64,000 nt of DNA from Vermamoeba vermiformis (GCA_045837725.1 JBEWZL010000099.1:31770-95769), one strand, 5' to 3'; positions 11,022-25,374 are shown, numbered from the stretch's first letter. The notes: generated by a model from the sequence alone, not told the origin. Numbers and translations: made by a program.

Positions 11022-12406
11022 TTATGCTTGTTGATTCTTATCAAGCCACGCTTTGACAAGTTGATGTGCAATAGCAATCGGAGGAGGTAAACGCACCGCA
11101 GTAGATTTCAACCACGCATCCGTGACGAGTGCCGCTGAAACAGCGTCTTTGGCTTCTTGGTACGTGAACCAACGTGCATCTTCGAGCTCTTGAGCAATAT
11201 CGCCCTCGCCTACGTTAATATTTTCGGACCTACAAGTGAATTGTAAGTGAACTGATTGCAGATCTGATGCACGAACATCACTGCTTACTTGGCACGAGCG
11301 AAACAGCCGAGCATTAATTGGCCTCCGAAGGGCCAAGGCTGTGACGCGTAGTATTGTACTGAACGTACATCGACGTCAATATCACTTTCTTCCTTCACTT
11401 CTCGTGCCACTGCGTCTTCCATGCTTTCACCACTGATGAACAAAGTTAGTTCACAAGATCTCGACTCCAAATTTGTCTTTGATGAACTTACGGTTCCATA
11501 AATCCAGCTATGCACGTGTAAATACCCTTAGGGAACTCTTTCTTACGGCCTAACAAGCAGCGTTGTCCGTCAGCAGATGTTACGAGAACAATTGCGACTG
11601 GATCTGTTCGAGGGTATAACGAAGTGCCACAACCCGTGCATTTACGACGAGATCCACCTTCCTGACTTTCCGTCTTCGAGCCACAGATACCACAGTGCAA
11701 GTGGCGGGTGTGCCACTCAAAATAAGCACGTGCCTAAGGCTTGAAGTCAGTACTGACACGCAGATCCGATTTATCAGTAGAAGAAAATTAGTTTAATGCG
11801 TACCTGAGCCAATATAGCCGCATCTTCGTATTTTAGTGTTGCGGCAGCTAATCGCATATCAGGAAACTCTTTGTTGGGATCTTGCTCGGCAAATTTGTTT
11901 GAAGTTTCTTCGTCGATATCAAAAGCGAAGTACGCCTTATCTTCCAACGTGCCTAAGAACAATACTGTTCTATTTTTGGATTTGTCCTGAAGCAGAGCTG
12001 CAGCCTGATTTTGTGACAGCCACGCGAGGTCTCTCCGATCTGAAAATAGTTAGAATATCGCAGTCACAGCTATTATGATCATAAAACTTACTATCATGTG
12101 GCTTTGTTAAATATGGCCGTAGTTTGAAGAATGGCAGAAATAAAGAAGTCGAGTTTTGTGTCAAGTCATCCACGTAATTTTGTTCTGTTCTTTTGTTATT
12201 CATTCGGTTCAGCGGATTATTACTGTAAAATATAGAGTGCAACGCTGAAGCACTTTTTTCCTGTAATCAATAGCGAATAAGTCAGATGTCGAAAATGAAA
12301 TGCACCACGACAAATTGAAATATCTCTAGCTTAAAAATTCGGAGAATATCATATTAGTATTATACCGGTCAAAAAATTCACTTACCGAATTGTTGTTAGT
12401 AGCCAT
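11022..12406 (-). CDS. NADH pyrophosphatase (NUDT12/NUDT13/NudC-type Nudix hydrolase)
   Basis: Six exons (12386-12406, 12092-12260, 11804-12039, 11492-11733, 11289-11432, 11022-11229) give 339 residues. The first exon is only 21 bases. Family marks in order: an N-terminal NUDIX-like region (LAWLSQNQAAALL...FLG); a four-cysteine zinc ribbon (HCGICGSKT...KCTGCGTSLYPR); the Nudix box (GFMEPGESMEDAVAREVKEE), with Ser at the usual final Gly position; and the NAD(H)-specific motif SQPWPFGGQLM about 17 residues later. The enzyme cleaves NADH or NAD-capped RNA to NMN(H) and AMP. The C-terminus (WLDKNQQA) lacks the peroxisomal signal of human NUDT12, so a cytosolic or other location is likely. The fold and specificity call is strong. 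Confidence 0.93.
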
Positions 12407-12882
12407 CTTGAAAAGTTTTGCTGACTCGCGTTTATTTGCAACGGTGAAGCACTTAAATGAAAGCAATAGATTCCTAAGGGTATTTTATGTGTTATTTGAC
12501 GCAGTAGGATCAAGATTATGCTTACGATTGGGTTTTTACCAGCGATCTAGAAACTCGGCCAAAATTTACCAGCCCGGACTGCAGCTTCCGCTTTTGCTCC
12601 GTCAATAAGTAATTACCGAATATGAGAAAATAACAGGGCATGCATAACGAAGCCATCAACTTACAAACAGAACTCTGCTGTACATTTTCAAGCTCGAACT
12701 AAAAATCAAATTTGTGGCGCAGCGGAAACCCATCACCCAAGCCTTGATTGACGTCAAATAGTACTTGCATTGCTGCATTGCTATTAGTATGAATGAGCGG
12801 TTTAATTACAAGTGTTAAGGTTTATTTGTCTAAAAGCCAAATCCAGACAAAGTTCGTTGTTTTGTATTGATGAGCTCCAAGA
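12407..12882. other. Spacer between the Nudix and Rpn11 genes
   Basis: About 475 bases between the start of the Nudix gene and the 3' end of Rpn11, both on the minus strand. No coding, repeat or RNA signal was recognised. Confidence 0.6.
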
Positions 12883-14537
<1,655 letters not shown>

Positions 14538-14699
14538 ATTTACAGTTGTGTATTTAAAATTTACAAAGTTAGATTGAATGGCGAGTCTTGGTCCGCAACA
14601 AAATTTAATGTGCGGACAGGAGATTTCGCAAAAGGGAGGTTTTTTTTTCAACTCTCAGGCTGCAGTAGTGTATCTACATAGTCAGTTAAATAACACAAT
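14538..14699. promoter_or_regulatory. Shared divergent promoter region, RPN11 / RPF1
   Basis: Only 162 bases separate the two start codons, so both promoters must lie here or overlap the 5' exons. No TATA box is visible. Both genes are constitutive housekeeping genes, which fits a TATA-less bidirectional promoter. Confidence 0.4.
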
Positions 14700-16254
14700 A
14701 TGTCACGCAAGCGAAAGTTCGAAGCTATTGATTCAGACAACTCTGATGCAGATGAGCCAGTCCTTCCTCCTCAAAAGGAAGGAATCAATTTGGAAGACCT
14801 TCCTTACAGCAGACCTAACAACAGTCATATTAAAAATAAAATAAGAAATAAGTATCAACTCCATTATCAGCCGAAAATCGGGATTTGGATCGATCAGATC
14901 TCGAATCGCTGACAAAATTTAATTTATTCGTCATAATAGTACTAATATTATTTTATTTACGAATGGAAATGAACGCTGAATTAAAAAGAGAAAAAAGCCG
15001 TCAAAAGAGAAAAGCACAAGACAAGCGAAGGAAGATCGAGAAAGAAACAGGAGAGGCAAGTGCCAAAGCTATTATAGGCTTTTATTACTATTTTTGCACG
15101 TTTAAGCAATAATACTACTGATATTTTATAACGATCTGCAACCTGTCACGATCAGCCGATCAGGTGCGATCTGTTGAAGTCTACAGCTTCATTTCTAACA
15201 ATTTTGCTATTTTAGCCTGCACCTGGTCGCACTCCCCAAAAGACGTTGGACAACATGCGAGAAATGGACGAGACTATTATTGTCGATCCCAACGACGAAG
15301 AGATCGCACAAGACGACGCACTCGATGAATTTGCTGCATATTTCTCTGGCGACAAGACACCGAAGATCTTGATTACATCTAGCGTTAACCCTTCGAGAGT
15401 AAGCTCGAGAAGTACTACATCCGCATCCTCGTTTTCTAATCCCGTTTATTTTGCTAGGTCGTTCATGAGTTTATTCAAGAGTTATTAACAGTGTTCCCGA
15501 ACTCGGAGTTTAAGAAGAGAAGGAAATATCATTTGAAAGAGATTGTTCAGTACTGCAAAAATCAAGGCGAATACACCGATGTGATGGTCATCAATGAGGA
15601 CCAAAAAGAGCCGAGTAAGTATTCATCCATTCCAAATGTATATCGTCATCGTGTTATAGGTGCCATCTACTATTAGTATTATACTATGATATTAATATTA
15701 ACTTATTAGACGGCATGCTGTTGTGTCATTTACCTGATGGTCCGACCGCGTTTTTCAAGTTGTCTAGCCGCGTGTCCCGCAAGGATATTCCCGTATGAAC
15801 CTTATTATTTTATATAAATCAATGCCTAATATGACTATTTTAGGGTCACGGTAATCCTACTGGTCACTACCCCGAGTTAATTTTGAACAATTTTTCTACT
15901 CGAATTGGTCAACGTATGGCTCGTTTCTTCGCTTCGTTGTTCCCTCAAAAGCCCGAATTTGAAGGCAGAAGAGTAGTTACATTGCATAATCAACGTGATT
16001 TTATCTTCTTTAGACACCACAGGTAAGAAACATAAGCCGGATGTGGCTCGTGTAGCGGATCTTTTTAACGCTTCTTATTATCTAACAGATACATTATCGA
16101 TGGCCCTGATAAGGCTAGATTACAAGAGCTTGGTCCCAGATTCACATTGAAATTGAAGTACTTGCAACACGGTACATTCGATAACAAGTACGGCGAGTAC
16201 GAATGGATGCCAAAGAAAGAAAAGATTACGAGCAGAAGAAAGTTCTTCATGTAA
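14700..16254 (+). CDS. RPF1: Ribosome production factor 1 (RPF1), Brix-domain ribosome assembly factor
   Basis: Start ATG 14700. Exons seen: 14700 to about 14851, about 14940-15055, 15216-15398, 15458-15614, 15710-15792, 15844-16022, 16089-16254. The join between the first two is unresolved. After a basic N-terminus come [14 protein letters not shown] and the Brix domain: [115 protein letters not shown] and GEYEW with SRRKFF at the end. These match RPF1 of yeast and human almost block by block. It acts in the nucleolus in 60S subunit assembly. The intron after 15055 appears to use a GC donor (GAG|gcaagt), the only donor that restores frame to the next exon. Confidence 0.93.
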
Positions 16255-16424
16255 ATTTTATGGTTATTATACGATTAAATATCATGTGTTGAATATATGA
16301 CGACGGTATAACCTTTTGTACCTGTTCATGAAAATCTTTGCGCAACAAATTTAGTTCCTGCCTTGAAGCGTCAAAATTCAATTTGCAATTAATACTAACA
16401 CTACAGTTGTATTAATCTTATATA

Positions 16425-18002
16425 ATGTGCTCAAGAATAGTTGCTAAAGCGGGCTCATTAAGCTTGATGCCCGTGTTATCACCTTTCTCATTCTTACTTG
16501 GCACTTGGGCGGGAACGGTAATTAATTTTATTTAATTAGCGCCTAATATTAAACATTACGGATGATCATAATATGGGCCTGCAATTACGCCTATTAAATT
16601 TCTTTTTAGGCGATATTTTTCATGATTTTATTCAATTTTAAATTTTATTTGAGACGACCATATATTGCGTTTACATTTAATATAGCATTCATAATAGCAT
16701 GCTAATTGTCGAAAAATTATTGGAATAAAAGAATATTAAATTTGTTTTATCATTAGGGAACTGGCAAGTACCCGACGATTTCTTCGTTTAAATATTATGA
16801 ACGCACAACGTAAGTACAATAATATTATAATATGCAATTCGATCCAGCCTTGATGAGCTAAGATCTTTTGCTCGATCAGGTTCTCCGCTTACCCTGACAA
16901 GCCTTACATCGTCTACAACCAAAAGTCATTTGCAGTTGACGATCAGCACCACAAACCAATTTATGATAAGATTTTGCACGTTGAGAGTGGTAAGTTGATG
17001 AAGTTGCCTGGAGCTCCATCTCGCCTGCAACGATTTTTTGAGTAGCTACTTACTCCTGACTTTGTAAATAGGTTTCTTGCGTGTAATTAATATGGAATCG
17101 TACAATAAGATCGAGCTAGTGATGGCAGATCCGGCAGGTAGCGTTCAATTGTACGAGGGACTCGTGGAATCGAAACCGGCCTCTGGCGAGAAGAAGCTCA
17201 CATTTTTATCGAACAACGTCGTTACTACATCATCTGCTAAGCAAGTTAAGCAAGTACGTTCAAGCTTGAATCATAATTACCTTTGAATTTGAGCATTTTT
17301 TGGAGTAACTCGATCTGGTTAGAAAACATGCTTACAATGCTTTAGGTCAATAGAATATTCACATACACGCCTGGCACACCAGATCTATTGCACTACGATC
17401 TGCAAATGAAAGCTGTGGGCCAACATTTACAACCGCATCTGAGCGCTACATTGCACCGTGTCCGCGCCTCTAGTATCTTCGCAGAACCAGCTCAAATTAC
17501 GCCTGAAGAACTAGCGAAGGACAAGAGAAGTTTTGATGCTATTGTAGATGTTAGAGAGGAACGAGAGTTCAATAACGGGCACATTGAAGGTACGCGATCT
17601 AATTTCCAAACGTTCACTGAACGAGTTCCGAAGGCACCGTATCTCGCAACTTGAAATTAATCTAGCACGTATTAAGTCCGTTTTAATAGGCGCTATTAAC
17701 ATTCCTATGGGCCACTTCATGGCGCAGTACGACGGCAAAGACGAGCTGGTCACCGCATTGAAGGGCAAAAATATTGTAGTATATTGTCAAGCAGGCGTGC
17801 GATCGCAGATTGTTGCCGAGGCGATTAAAAAGGTGCGTCTATATTTTGATTCTAATTAGCATAATCAATGCAATAATTTTAAAATTGGTCTGCTGTTGTT
17901 AGTTTATGCATTAACTGATTACCTTTATTATAGGCTGGCTTTAATGTTACTAACCTAATTGGCGGTTATAAAGCCTGGGCTGCTGAAGGTAACAAAACTT
18001 AA
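16425..18002 (+). CDS. Nitrobindin (THAP4-like haem beta-barrel) fused to a rhodanese domain
   Basis: Seven exons (16425-16517, 16757-16809, 16880-16989, 17072-17253, 17346-17589, 17690-17832, 17934-18002) give 297 residues in one frame. Residues 18-165 are a nitrobindin barrel: FLLGTWAGT-GTGKYPTI, GFLRVI, IELVMADPAG, and GQHLQPHLSATLHRV near the end, where the His supplies the likely haem ligand. Residues 170-297 are a rhodanese: a DVREEREFNNGHIEG-type entry motif, then INIPMGHF, and the active loop VVYCQAGVRS with the catalytic Cys and phosphate-like anion cradle. It ends IGGYKAWAAEGNKT. Nitrobindin binds ferric haem and handles NO or peroxynitrite; rhodaneses carry persulfide sulfur. Joining them suggests NO/sulfide chemistry, which is inference. 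The possible phosphatase-like variant is excluded by the six-residue loop. Confidence 0.88.
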
Positions 18003-18332
18003 GACCGGATGTAATAAACACCTTCAATTCAGAATTAAGCTGCTTGAAATATTATAACATAATTATATCCATTTGCAATTGCAATGCTGTTGCTTGTAGA
18101 ATTCTGTTCCAAGTTTGGCTTTCAGAGAATAATGTCACAATTGACAGCAACGCTGCGATTCTGTTATTTATTTTTTTCCATTGTATTGATCGTCAGCGCA
18201 ATACACTTTCTTTGTTGCCTTATTGACTTTAGTAGCAAAATATGAGGTTTGACACCATTGACGGGTACATTGTTCTTTGAGCGCAAAAAAAATCGCCGAT
18301 CAAATTTCGTGTTGGTTCATTTAGCACTAAAA

Positions 18333-20005
18333 ATGCGAACACACGCGAGGCGGAGGGACGTTCTTCGCGGAACTAACAGGCGAATTATTTTATTTGCTGT
18401 CGTAAGCAGCATTTTATTTATTGTTTTATATTCGCACGCTGGATCGAGGTTGTCATCCGTAAGCGAGCCGAAAAATCAACCAAAAAATGAAGAAAGTAAT
18501 ATTGTAAATACTTATGACGAGAAAACTGATAAACAGCCCGGATCTGATCACACGAAAACCCCAAAAATCACCATTTTATTTTGGGAAGAGTCCGCTGTTT
18601 ATTGGCTCGGCAAGCATATGTTAGTAAGTATAATATAAATATTAAAATTAATAATTTGTGTTTTGGAAATAAAATTACGCCTAAAAATCTTTCGACTTTT
18701 CGGATCGCAACCAGACTGGCTCACAATTTAATATTAATATTATAAACCTTCATAAAAGTGTTAATGCTCACAAATTTTAAGCAAGTTAATAATATTCTAC
18801 ATTAGGGTCAAGTTTCAAAATGCCCGATCCATTGCAATTACACCATGGATAAGTCTCTTTTGCCAGATGTCGACGCGGTGTTATTTCATTTGCCTACTTA
18901 TAATGGATTACCTTCTCAAAAATACGGAAATCAGAAATACGTCGTAAGCACAACGAAATGCCTATTGAAATCTTAATGCTAACGGTACTTTGAAGGCTTT
19001 TTCTATGGAAAGCGAGGGATATTATAGTATAATGAAGAGTAAGTATATTGATAGCAAGATTACGTTTTGCAAACGGTACTAACAAAATTGTTCCGCAGAT
19101 CCGGAAGTCATGAGCAAATTCGATCTTACGATGGTAAATTCGCATTCCTTGTTCATAAATATAAACGATTAGCTTATATAATACAACAATAGACGTACAA
19201 ATTATCTTCTGACGTGCCTGCACCCTATTTCGGACCCAATGAGACGCGCTACTTAACTCCACCCCAAAATAAGGTCAGTTTAATTAAATATAGTACTCGA
19301 TATATTCTAATCTTATTTAATAGACTGGCGATGCACCTGTTGTGTTTATTGCATCCAATTGTGGTCCGCTTAATAATCGTAACGATTACGTAACGGAGCT
19401 AATGAAGCATATCAAAGTCGATTCGTACGGCAAATGCCTGCATAATAAAGTAAGTACTATTGATATAGCATTATTGTAGGTGTTTAACTGTTTTGTCAGG
19501 ATTTTCCGGAAGGAGATCAAGGCGGTCGAACTAAGTTGGAAATGATGGCTAAATACAAGTTCTATTTGGCCTTCGAGAATAATAACAATATCGATTACGT
19601 GACGGAGAAGTACTTTCAAGCGTTAGTTATGGGTACTGTGCCTGGTAAGAACCTTTTTGTAACGCGTTGACTTTTTTTGACCGCATCTGCCTTAGTTTAC
19701 ATGGGCGCGCCTAATATTGATACGTTCAAGCCTGCCGCACACTCTATTATCAAAGTAACGGATTTCGAGTCGCCAAAGCAATTGGCCGAGTACCTGACGC
19801 TGCTGGATCAAAATGACGGTAAATTTGAATTTCAGATTGAGAAAAATATGAGGACTAAGAGGTAATATTATTAGCGCTGTATAACGAGTTCTTAGCATGG
19901 AAGGTTGAAGGGCTATCAGCGTCGTTTAAGAAACTAATCAGCATTAACAAGTTAGATGCGCGGTGTAGATTGTGTTATAAGCTAGCAGGCATTGATCCGA
20001 ACTAA
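18333..20005 (+). CDS. Alpha-(1,3/1,4)-fucosyltransferase-like GT10 enzyme
   Basis: Nine exons (18333-18623, 18806-18943, 18996-19038, 19099-19133, 19193-19273, 19324-19449, 19500-19644, 19696-19818, 19875-20005) give 370 residues. It is a type II membrane protein: basic tail ([17 protein letters not shown]), one membrane segment ([16 protein letters not shown]), a Ser/Lys-rich stem, then the catalytic domain. GT10 marks are [10 protein letters not shown] (acceptor region), [13 protein letters not shown], and the GDP-fucose motif region [19 protein letters not shown], with YMGAPNI and [12 protein letters not shown] at the end. It acts in the Golgi, adding fucose to glycans. The start at 18333 is chosen because it places a normal short cytosolic tail before the anchor; two exons of 43 and 35 bases are supported by frame. 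Confidence 0.9.
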
Positions 20006-20301
20006 GATGTATAATACAGACGAGACAATATAAATAACTTGTATAGGCCCAATTTTACAAAAGCGTTTACATCCGAACAAAGGTTTGTACCCGCTAGCTC
20101 TTAGGGTTGAGAGTCGGAGCCAGTGTACCAAGTAGGACCATTGGAAGGTCCATAATAAGGAGTCGGGCAGAAGGCACTTGGTTGGGCTGTTGTCGTACAA
20201 AGCTTGTGAATCTTATCGGAGATAGAGATCTCCTTCTGAAATGCAGGGAAAAGAAAAAGTTGCACGTGTTTCATTTGTTTATCTCTCTGTAGAATATTAT
20301 A

Positions 20302-21370
20302 ATGCACAGTATAGCTCAAATCGTGGCACTGATATTAACGGCCAGCGTAATTGCCCACGGTAAGTCTTCATTCAACGCAGGTTTACTTTAGCAACGACTC
20401 TTCTCCAATACCTACAATAATTTAAATATTAATAGAATAATTATTGGCTATATTTGAATCTGTAAATTTTATACCGCAGCGAATCTTGAAAATCGTTGGA
20501 GATTCAAACATTTTTTAATTTACCTTTTAGGTTGCCAGTTTAACTGTTCCGTCGTGGATTATGCCCCGAAGAGTTTATGCACGTATTACAAACAAAACTC
20601 CGATTGGCTGCCTTCGGGCTACGTATCTGCCGCGAGCTGCATCTGCAGTGCCACATTGGGCAATAATCAAGATCTTTCGCTCAGCGTCTCCGAAAAGCAT
20701 CATTACGATTCTATATGGAACGAAGTATTATCACTTACAGAGTCCTTGACCACAGCTGAATTAGTCGAAGTCGAGATGCAGAAATTGCAGACGAAGAAAA
20801 CCGCTTTGTTGGATAAATTAAGCGAATCTATACCATCAAAGGACTCTATGCACCTCGAAAATGAACGAATGGCCTCGCAAGATACAGCTGGATGCATTAG
20901 ATCATATCTTTTAAAAGGTCATGCTTCGATCGGCAATGATATTAAGGATGAGTTGCGCGCTCGTAAAAATTCATCATGTACCGCGTAAGTACTCCTATAT
21001 TTAAGTATTTTTACGGCTATAATCGCCCGCTGCGCGCAATCTGCAAGATTTTAAAATTTCAATTTGCCAGATCGCGGCTTTTTTTTTGGTTCCACGGTTC
21101 ATGAAACTAAATCAAACGCAATAACTGACCCTATCTTATATTATTAGAGGCGGATATATTTGCTCTCCAAGCTACAACTCTTGGGTGCTGAAGAATTTCG
21201 TTCCGATCGCGTACACGCTGCATCTCGAAGCTTACAAGCACTGCTGTTGCTCTGGAACACCTGCGCCTGAATATGACTGGGCTTTGGTTACATTTTTTGG
21301 TTTTGCACCGTGCCCTGTATTGACTGCTAGTGTTAAGAAATGGGGATCTTGCGAGTGCGGTGGCTGGTAA
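20302..21370 (+). CDS. Secreted cysteine-rich protein of unknown function
   Basis: Three exons (20302-20359, 20531-20984, 21148-21370) give 244 residues. Residues 1-18 (MHSIAQIVALILTASVIA) are a signal peptide. The mature part opens with CQFNCSVVDYAPKSLC, has a middle Lys/Glu-rich helical region (about residues 75-130, likely coiled coil), and ends with a cluster of cysteines (HCCCSG, PCPVL, GSCECGGW) and aromatic residues. There is no membrane segment after the signal. The pattern of disulfide-rich ends around a helical middle fits a secreted or granule protein; no family was recognised. Exon joins keep frame, so the gene is probably real. Confidence 0.72.
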
Positions 21371-22293
21371 TGAAATATATCTTAGCTTAAGTAGCCTATC
21401 AACCGAAAGATAAGCTTATTTGATTGTAAAGGTAATTAAATTTGGCGAACGTGGTTGAACGACAACAAAAAATTGGCAGATTCGATAACGCACCATTCGT
21501 GCAACCACTCATGACACAAGCAGTCTTCTCATAACTTCCGGGGTAACAAAAATATTTCAGGTAATAAAGCAAATCGCCGAAAGAATTCAGATTCGAATTA
21601 ATTCAAATCTAAATCTGACACTGTCAACCATTTTTTCACCGGGTATTTAATTATGCTTATATTTATAGCAAATAGATTTGGAAAGCAACAATTATTTTCG
21701 TAATTATGTTGCTAATAATTAGCAAAAGTGCAGATGTGCCAACGGGATAAATTTTGGTAGAAACTTGGCTTTCTGCAAGGAATTTATGACAATTAAATTA
21801 ATATTTTAAATTTTGTAGCATGTTGTCTGCGCAACTCAACGCATCCAGCAATGATAATCAAGAGCAACTCCACAGTAATTCAGAACGTCTTCCTAAAGAC
21901 ACCTCCGAAAAATTACTCGAAATAGAAGATGTAGAAATGAACACTGACCCGTAAGTCGGAGAGTTTCAATATTGAGCCGAATTAACGAAAATATCCCTTT
22001 GATCCCGGCGCACGAAAAAAAATTTATAAATATTGAAGGGACAATTATTTTAGCGGGTTATTAGCAACATTGATTTTTTGGTAGGGTATTTTAATTATTC
22101 TAAGCTTACAGTAATTTATGGCGAAGGGTGGTGCGGAGATCGGGTGAGGATCACTAAATCTGCCGTTGTAAGATGGTGTTTTCCATAATTTGGCATACGC
22201 AACGTTGAATTATTTATACCCATCGTTGTGTGTATGAGTAAAATCTTGTAGACAAAAATACAGTCCCGAATTTTTCCATTTATCTGTTTCTGG
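21371..22293. other. Long spacer upstream of the orphan 743-aa gene, with a near-palindrome and a possible extra exon
   Basis: About 920 bases. A 22-base near-palindrome lies at 21589-21610 (core GAATTAATTC, one mismatched pair). At 21820-21950 there is an ATG-led open stretch ending in a GTAAGT donor (Ser/Glu/Asp-rich, 43 codons) that looks like a first exon. The only in-phase acceptor found downstream is near 22322, which would make an unusually long intron of about 370 bases. The stretch 22110-22290 shows no sense-strand coding frame. Confidence 0.5.
21589..21610. repeat. Near-perfect 22-base inverted repeat
   Basis: AGATTCGAATTAATTCAAATCT reads the same on both strands except for one pair. 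It sits in the spacer upstream of the orphan/USP-piggyBac gene pair. Similar CAGATTC/GATCTG words occur in many introns here, so it may be a composite of those rather than a transposon end. Confidence 0.4.
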
Positions 22294-25120
22294 ATGGAGG
22301 CGACAACACATGTGCACACTAGAGTTGTGGAATGCGGACCGGACAATTCTGTTGACCGGTCTAGCGTCCGCCATGACTATAGGGTGGTTAGCTTGTCCGC
22401 CACCAGCCAAAACAAGATCGTTGGTGCAGCCTTTCGGCGTTTATTCAAAATTGATCCAGAAAATAAGAAAAATATTCCTCTAAGGTACGTATTTATTTCT
22501 TATTAGTTTTGGGAATTTGTTGCGTAAATTAAAATTTTAATTAATTAAATTAACTTAATTAGTAACGGCTAGTTTTTAGGGCGGTAATCTCGACCCTTTT
22601 AGCAGAGGAGCCCAATATTACAATGCCCTACGGCAAGCTTGAGGAGTTCGTAAAGCAGATAATTGCTGGCGATTTGAAGGTGAAAAATTCAGATGGCGTT
22701 TTAGAGCGGTTCTACTCTTTAACTTGGAACTGCAGCCTGATTTGTACAAAACCAATTGAAATTGGTAAGTATTTATCGATAAATAGTATTGAGCAATTAA
22801 ATCTAATGTCACAATTTTAGATTCACCGATCTACGACACCCTTAATGATACCGCCTTTATTGACTCCGAGCCTATTACTTGCTTTGAACAATTGATTGAG
22901 GAGAGTACGCATACTGAATTACCTGCGTAAGTAAGATTACCGTCAGTGGGGTTAATTATAATGATCTCGTGACACAGGGCTACGGAAATGGTCTCAGCTT
23001 TCGGCGTTGATATTCTGGTCTATCACCAGTTTTTTGACGAGTCTGAATACTCATCCTTTAAATCCTCGCTGTTCCAAGACATTTTGTTCTCACCAGAGGG
23101 CAAGATCAATGAACGGTTGACTGCAGTTACCAAACGGCTGTATGCAGTGTACGGAAATACAGGCACCGGTATCTCCTATAAGTATGATTCAATATATCAA
23201 TTTTATTTATTCTAACAACTACTATGAAGCAATTTCTACCGTGATTCTACGAATCAAACACCCGAGTGCATCCAGCTACTATTCCGAAAACTACGCGACT
23301 TTGGCTACTTTTGCAGTCACTCAACTTGTGTAATGTTTACTGCCTATCCGCCTTTATCGGAGGATGACATAGAACTAGCTCGGGCAAATAACCGAGAAGT
23401 ATTCCCCGCCATGGGATCGCATGCTGATAGTACGCAACAAACTATTGTTATTGCATTTGTATTTATTTTATCAATTAGATGACAAGTACTTGGGCAATGC
23501 AAGAGACGTTGTTGTGTTTACGGTCTCTGGTTTCGTAGATCCAGATGAATTGGTGGCTAACTGTGATGCCCCACCGGGGTGGCGCTTTGTGGTGCAGGAG
23601 CGTTCGCAGACTGGGACTCGTGAGTGCGTTACCGTTTACGCAACAATTAATTTCTAATGCATTGTGCTTAGGGGATGTTGACATTCCGCTCGTGGACAAT
23701 ATGATGCTTTTACAACCAAAACGAATGCAATCATACTTGAAACATCGAGTAGTCGGTGTATATTCCAGATTTATACGTTGGGTGGCGACAATTCGTAATG
23801 TAGATGTAAACATTTACGAGTCCGAGAAACGCAACTGTGGTAAGCTGTTAATATTTGGTCTGTACTTCCACTAATTATTTTATAGAGGCAAATACAACTC
23901 TTGGTTATTCTTTGTCGACCTGGACAACCAACAAACAAAAGCTAATGCAGTGGAGGCGAGCACTGCGGCCTTCGACAAATGCCAAGAAACGAAAACTCTC
24001 GCGCAGTGGACTGGCTCGGAATACGGAACCTATTAAGCCTTTGATTGATATATTTTTCCCCACCGGAGGTTGTTGGGCGTTTGCTCACTTGCTTTTGCAC
24101 AACAATCAACTGTTGTATTGTGCGTCTTGCAAAGTTTTGCTCATCGAGCAGTTGCATGAATGTGCCGTTGGTAAATCATGTATCTTCGGCCCGAGAAAAC
24201 ATCTTAAAGTAAGTGACAATCTTGACGTTTAATCACTTCAATCAAAATAACGAAAGCTCAGGTTGGGGAGCTGTATTCCAAGTTCGATTTGGCCAAAGCA
24301 GAATTTACTGGTGGCTTAACAATAGACTCCTCCTTTAATGGCCTCAGTCAAATAGGTAATTCCAATTCTGCAAATTAAACGGCGCGATGGATTAATTCAC
24401 TCCAGGTTGTACGTCGATGTTACTTCGGAAAAATTTCCCTGGTAATAATTGGAGTAATTGGCGCGAGGGGGTTATAACAGTTGGTGGGGCGGGCGGCACG
24501 ATGATTGATGGCTCATTTGTCGTCAATCGCGGGGCAGATTCAGCAAGGAATGACATGGTGCGGCTCAATTGTTATCACTGTCTTCCTCTCGAAATTGCGG
24601 TTGAATATCAAGAAGATGTCTTCCAATTCATCGGTAAGCAACTTTCGCACTGTGTCAATTTGTGTAATGATTCATTAGGCACGTGGTTTGTTCGTCGAGT
24701 GAACCTGGATGCATACACTGAATTCTCCGTCGAGCCGTTCTACACATTTGAGCTATTCAATCGTCATAAATTCCTACGCGAACACCCCTTGGCTCATTCA
24801 GTACCAACGATCAGTAAGAGGAGTCATTTTTATCATGCACTTTGTTGACACTGAGTTTCGCAGATCCATTGCTGGTCCAAGTTTGCGAATTGTACCAACG
24901 AGTTGCCGGTGTCGTGGATGAGTTAGAGTTAAGTGACGCAGGCGGGCTTGCTATGGCGACAATATTTGGCGAGCAGCCACTGGATCTGGTGCTACAGTAC
25001 CTACAGCTCCATTATGAAGTGTTGCTTTGCTCGCTTGGACTTTTTGAAGTTCCTGAGTTCGATCCCAATGCATTCATTGCCGCTTTCAACCAGCTGAGTG
25101 ATCTCGATGGAATTCCTTGA
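22294..25120 (+). CDS. Orphan multi-exon gene, 743 residues, upstream partner of the USP-piggyBac gene
   Basis: Twelve exons (22294-22484, 22580-22764, 22821-22926, 22978-23181, 23230-23429, 23479-23619, 23672-23839, 23886-24208, 24262-24355, 24406-24633, 24679-24813, 24864-25120) join in one frame, and the total of 2232 bases is a multiple of three. I recognise no family. Visible features: YNNFYRDSTNQTPE with FRKLRDFGYF (residues about 220-260); a basic patch NAKKRKLSRSG; a possible zinc-binding cluster LLYCASCKVL...HECAVGKSC; a Gly-rich strand VGGAGGTMIDG; CYHCLP; and a helical leucine-rich end. There is no signal peptide or membrane segment. The start is uncertain: a further exon at 21820-21950 is possible. 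It lies 254 bases before the USP-piggyBac start on the same strand, so it could be a companion gene of one element or simply a neighbour. Confidence 0.65.
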
Positions 25121-25374
25121 AATAAATACTCACGTGCTTTTTCTGCAGTAATTCGCCATTTTCTGTTTTGAACCAGTTCGATGCTTATGTTGTTGCAAGA
25201 TACCACCAATTGCCGGCCTTCAGTAGGGTAAATGAACCCGATCCTAATTTGTCATCGAATTTTCATATTTTTTATTTTACCTAAACGGCGAAAATCTCAA
25301 TTAAATTTGGACGTTCTAGAGTAATTTACTACATTTTTTAGCCAATACTAAGGTACTATTTTTTTTGGATGCAG

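Noticed and set aside
22116-22410. Open frames on the minus strand with several Cys and His
   Set aside because: They lie across the 5' end of the plus-strand orphan gene, have no splice or start support, and match no family.
25141-25228. An exon-like stretch (NSPFSVLNQFDAYVVARYHQ) between the orphan gene and the USP gene
   Set aside because: It has acceptor and donor-like ends, but its phase fits neither the end of the orphan gene nor the start of the USP gene.
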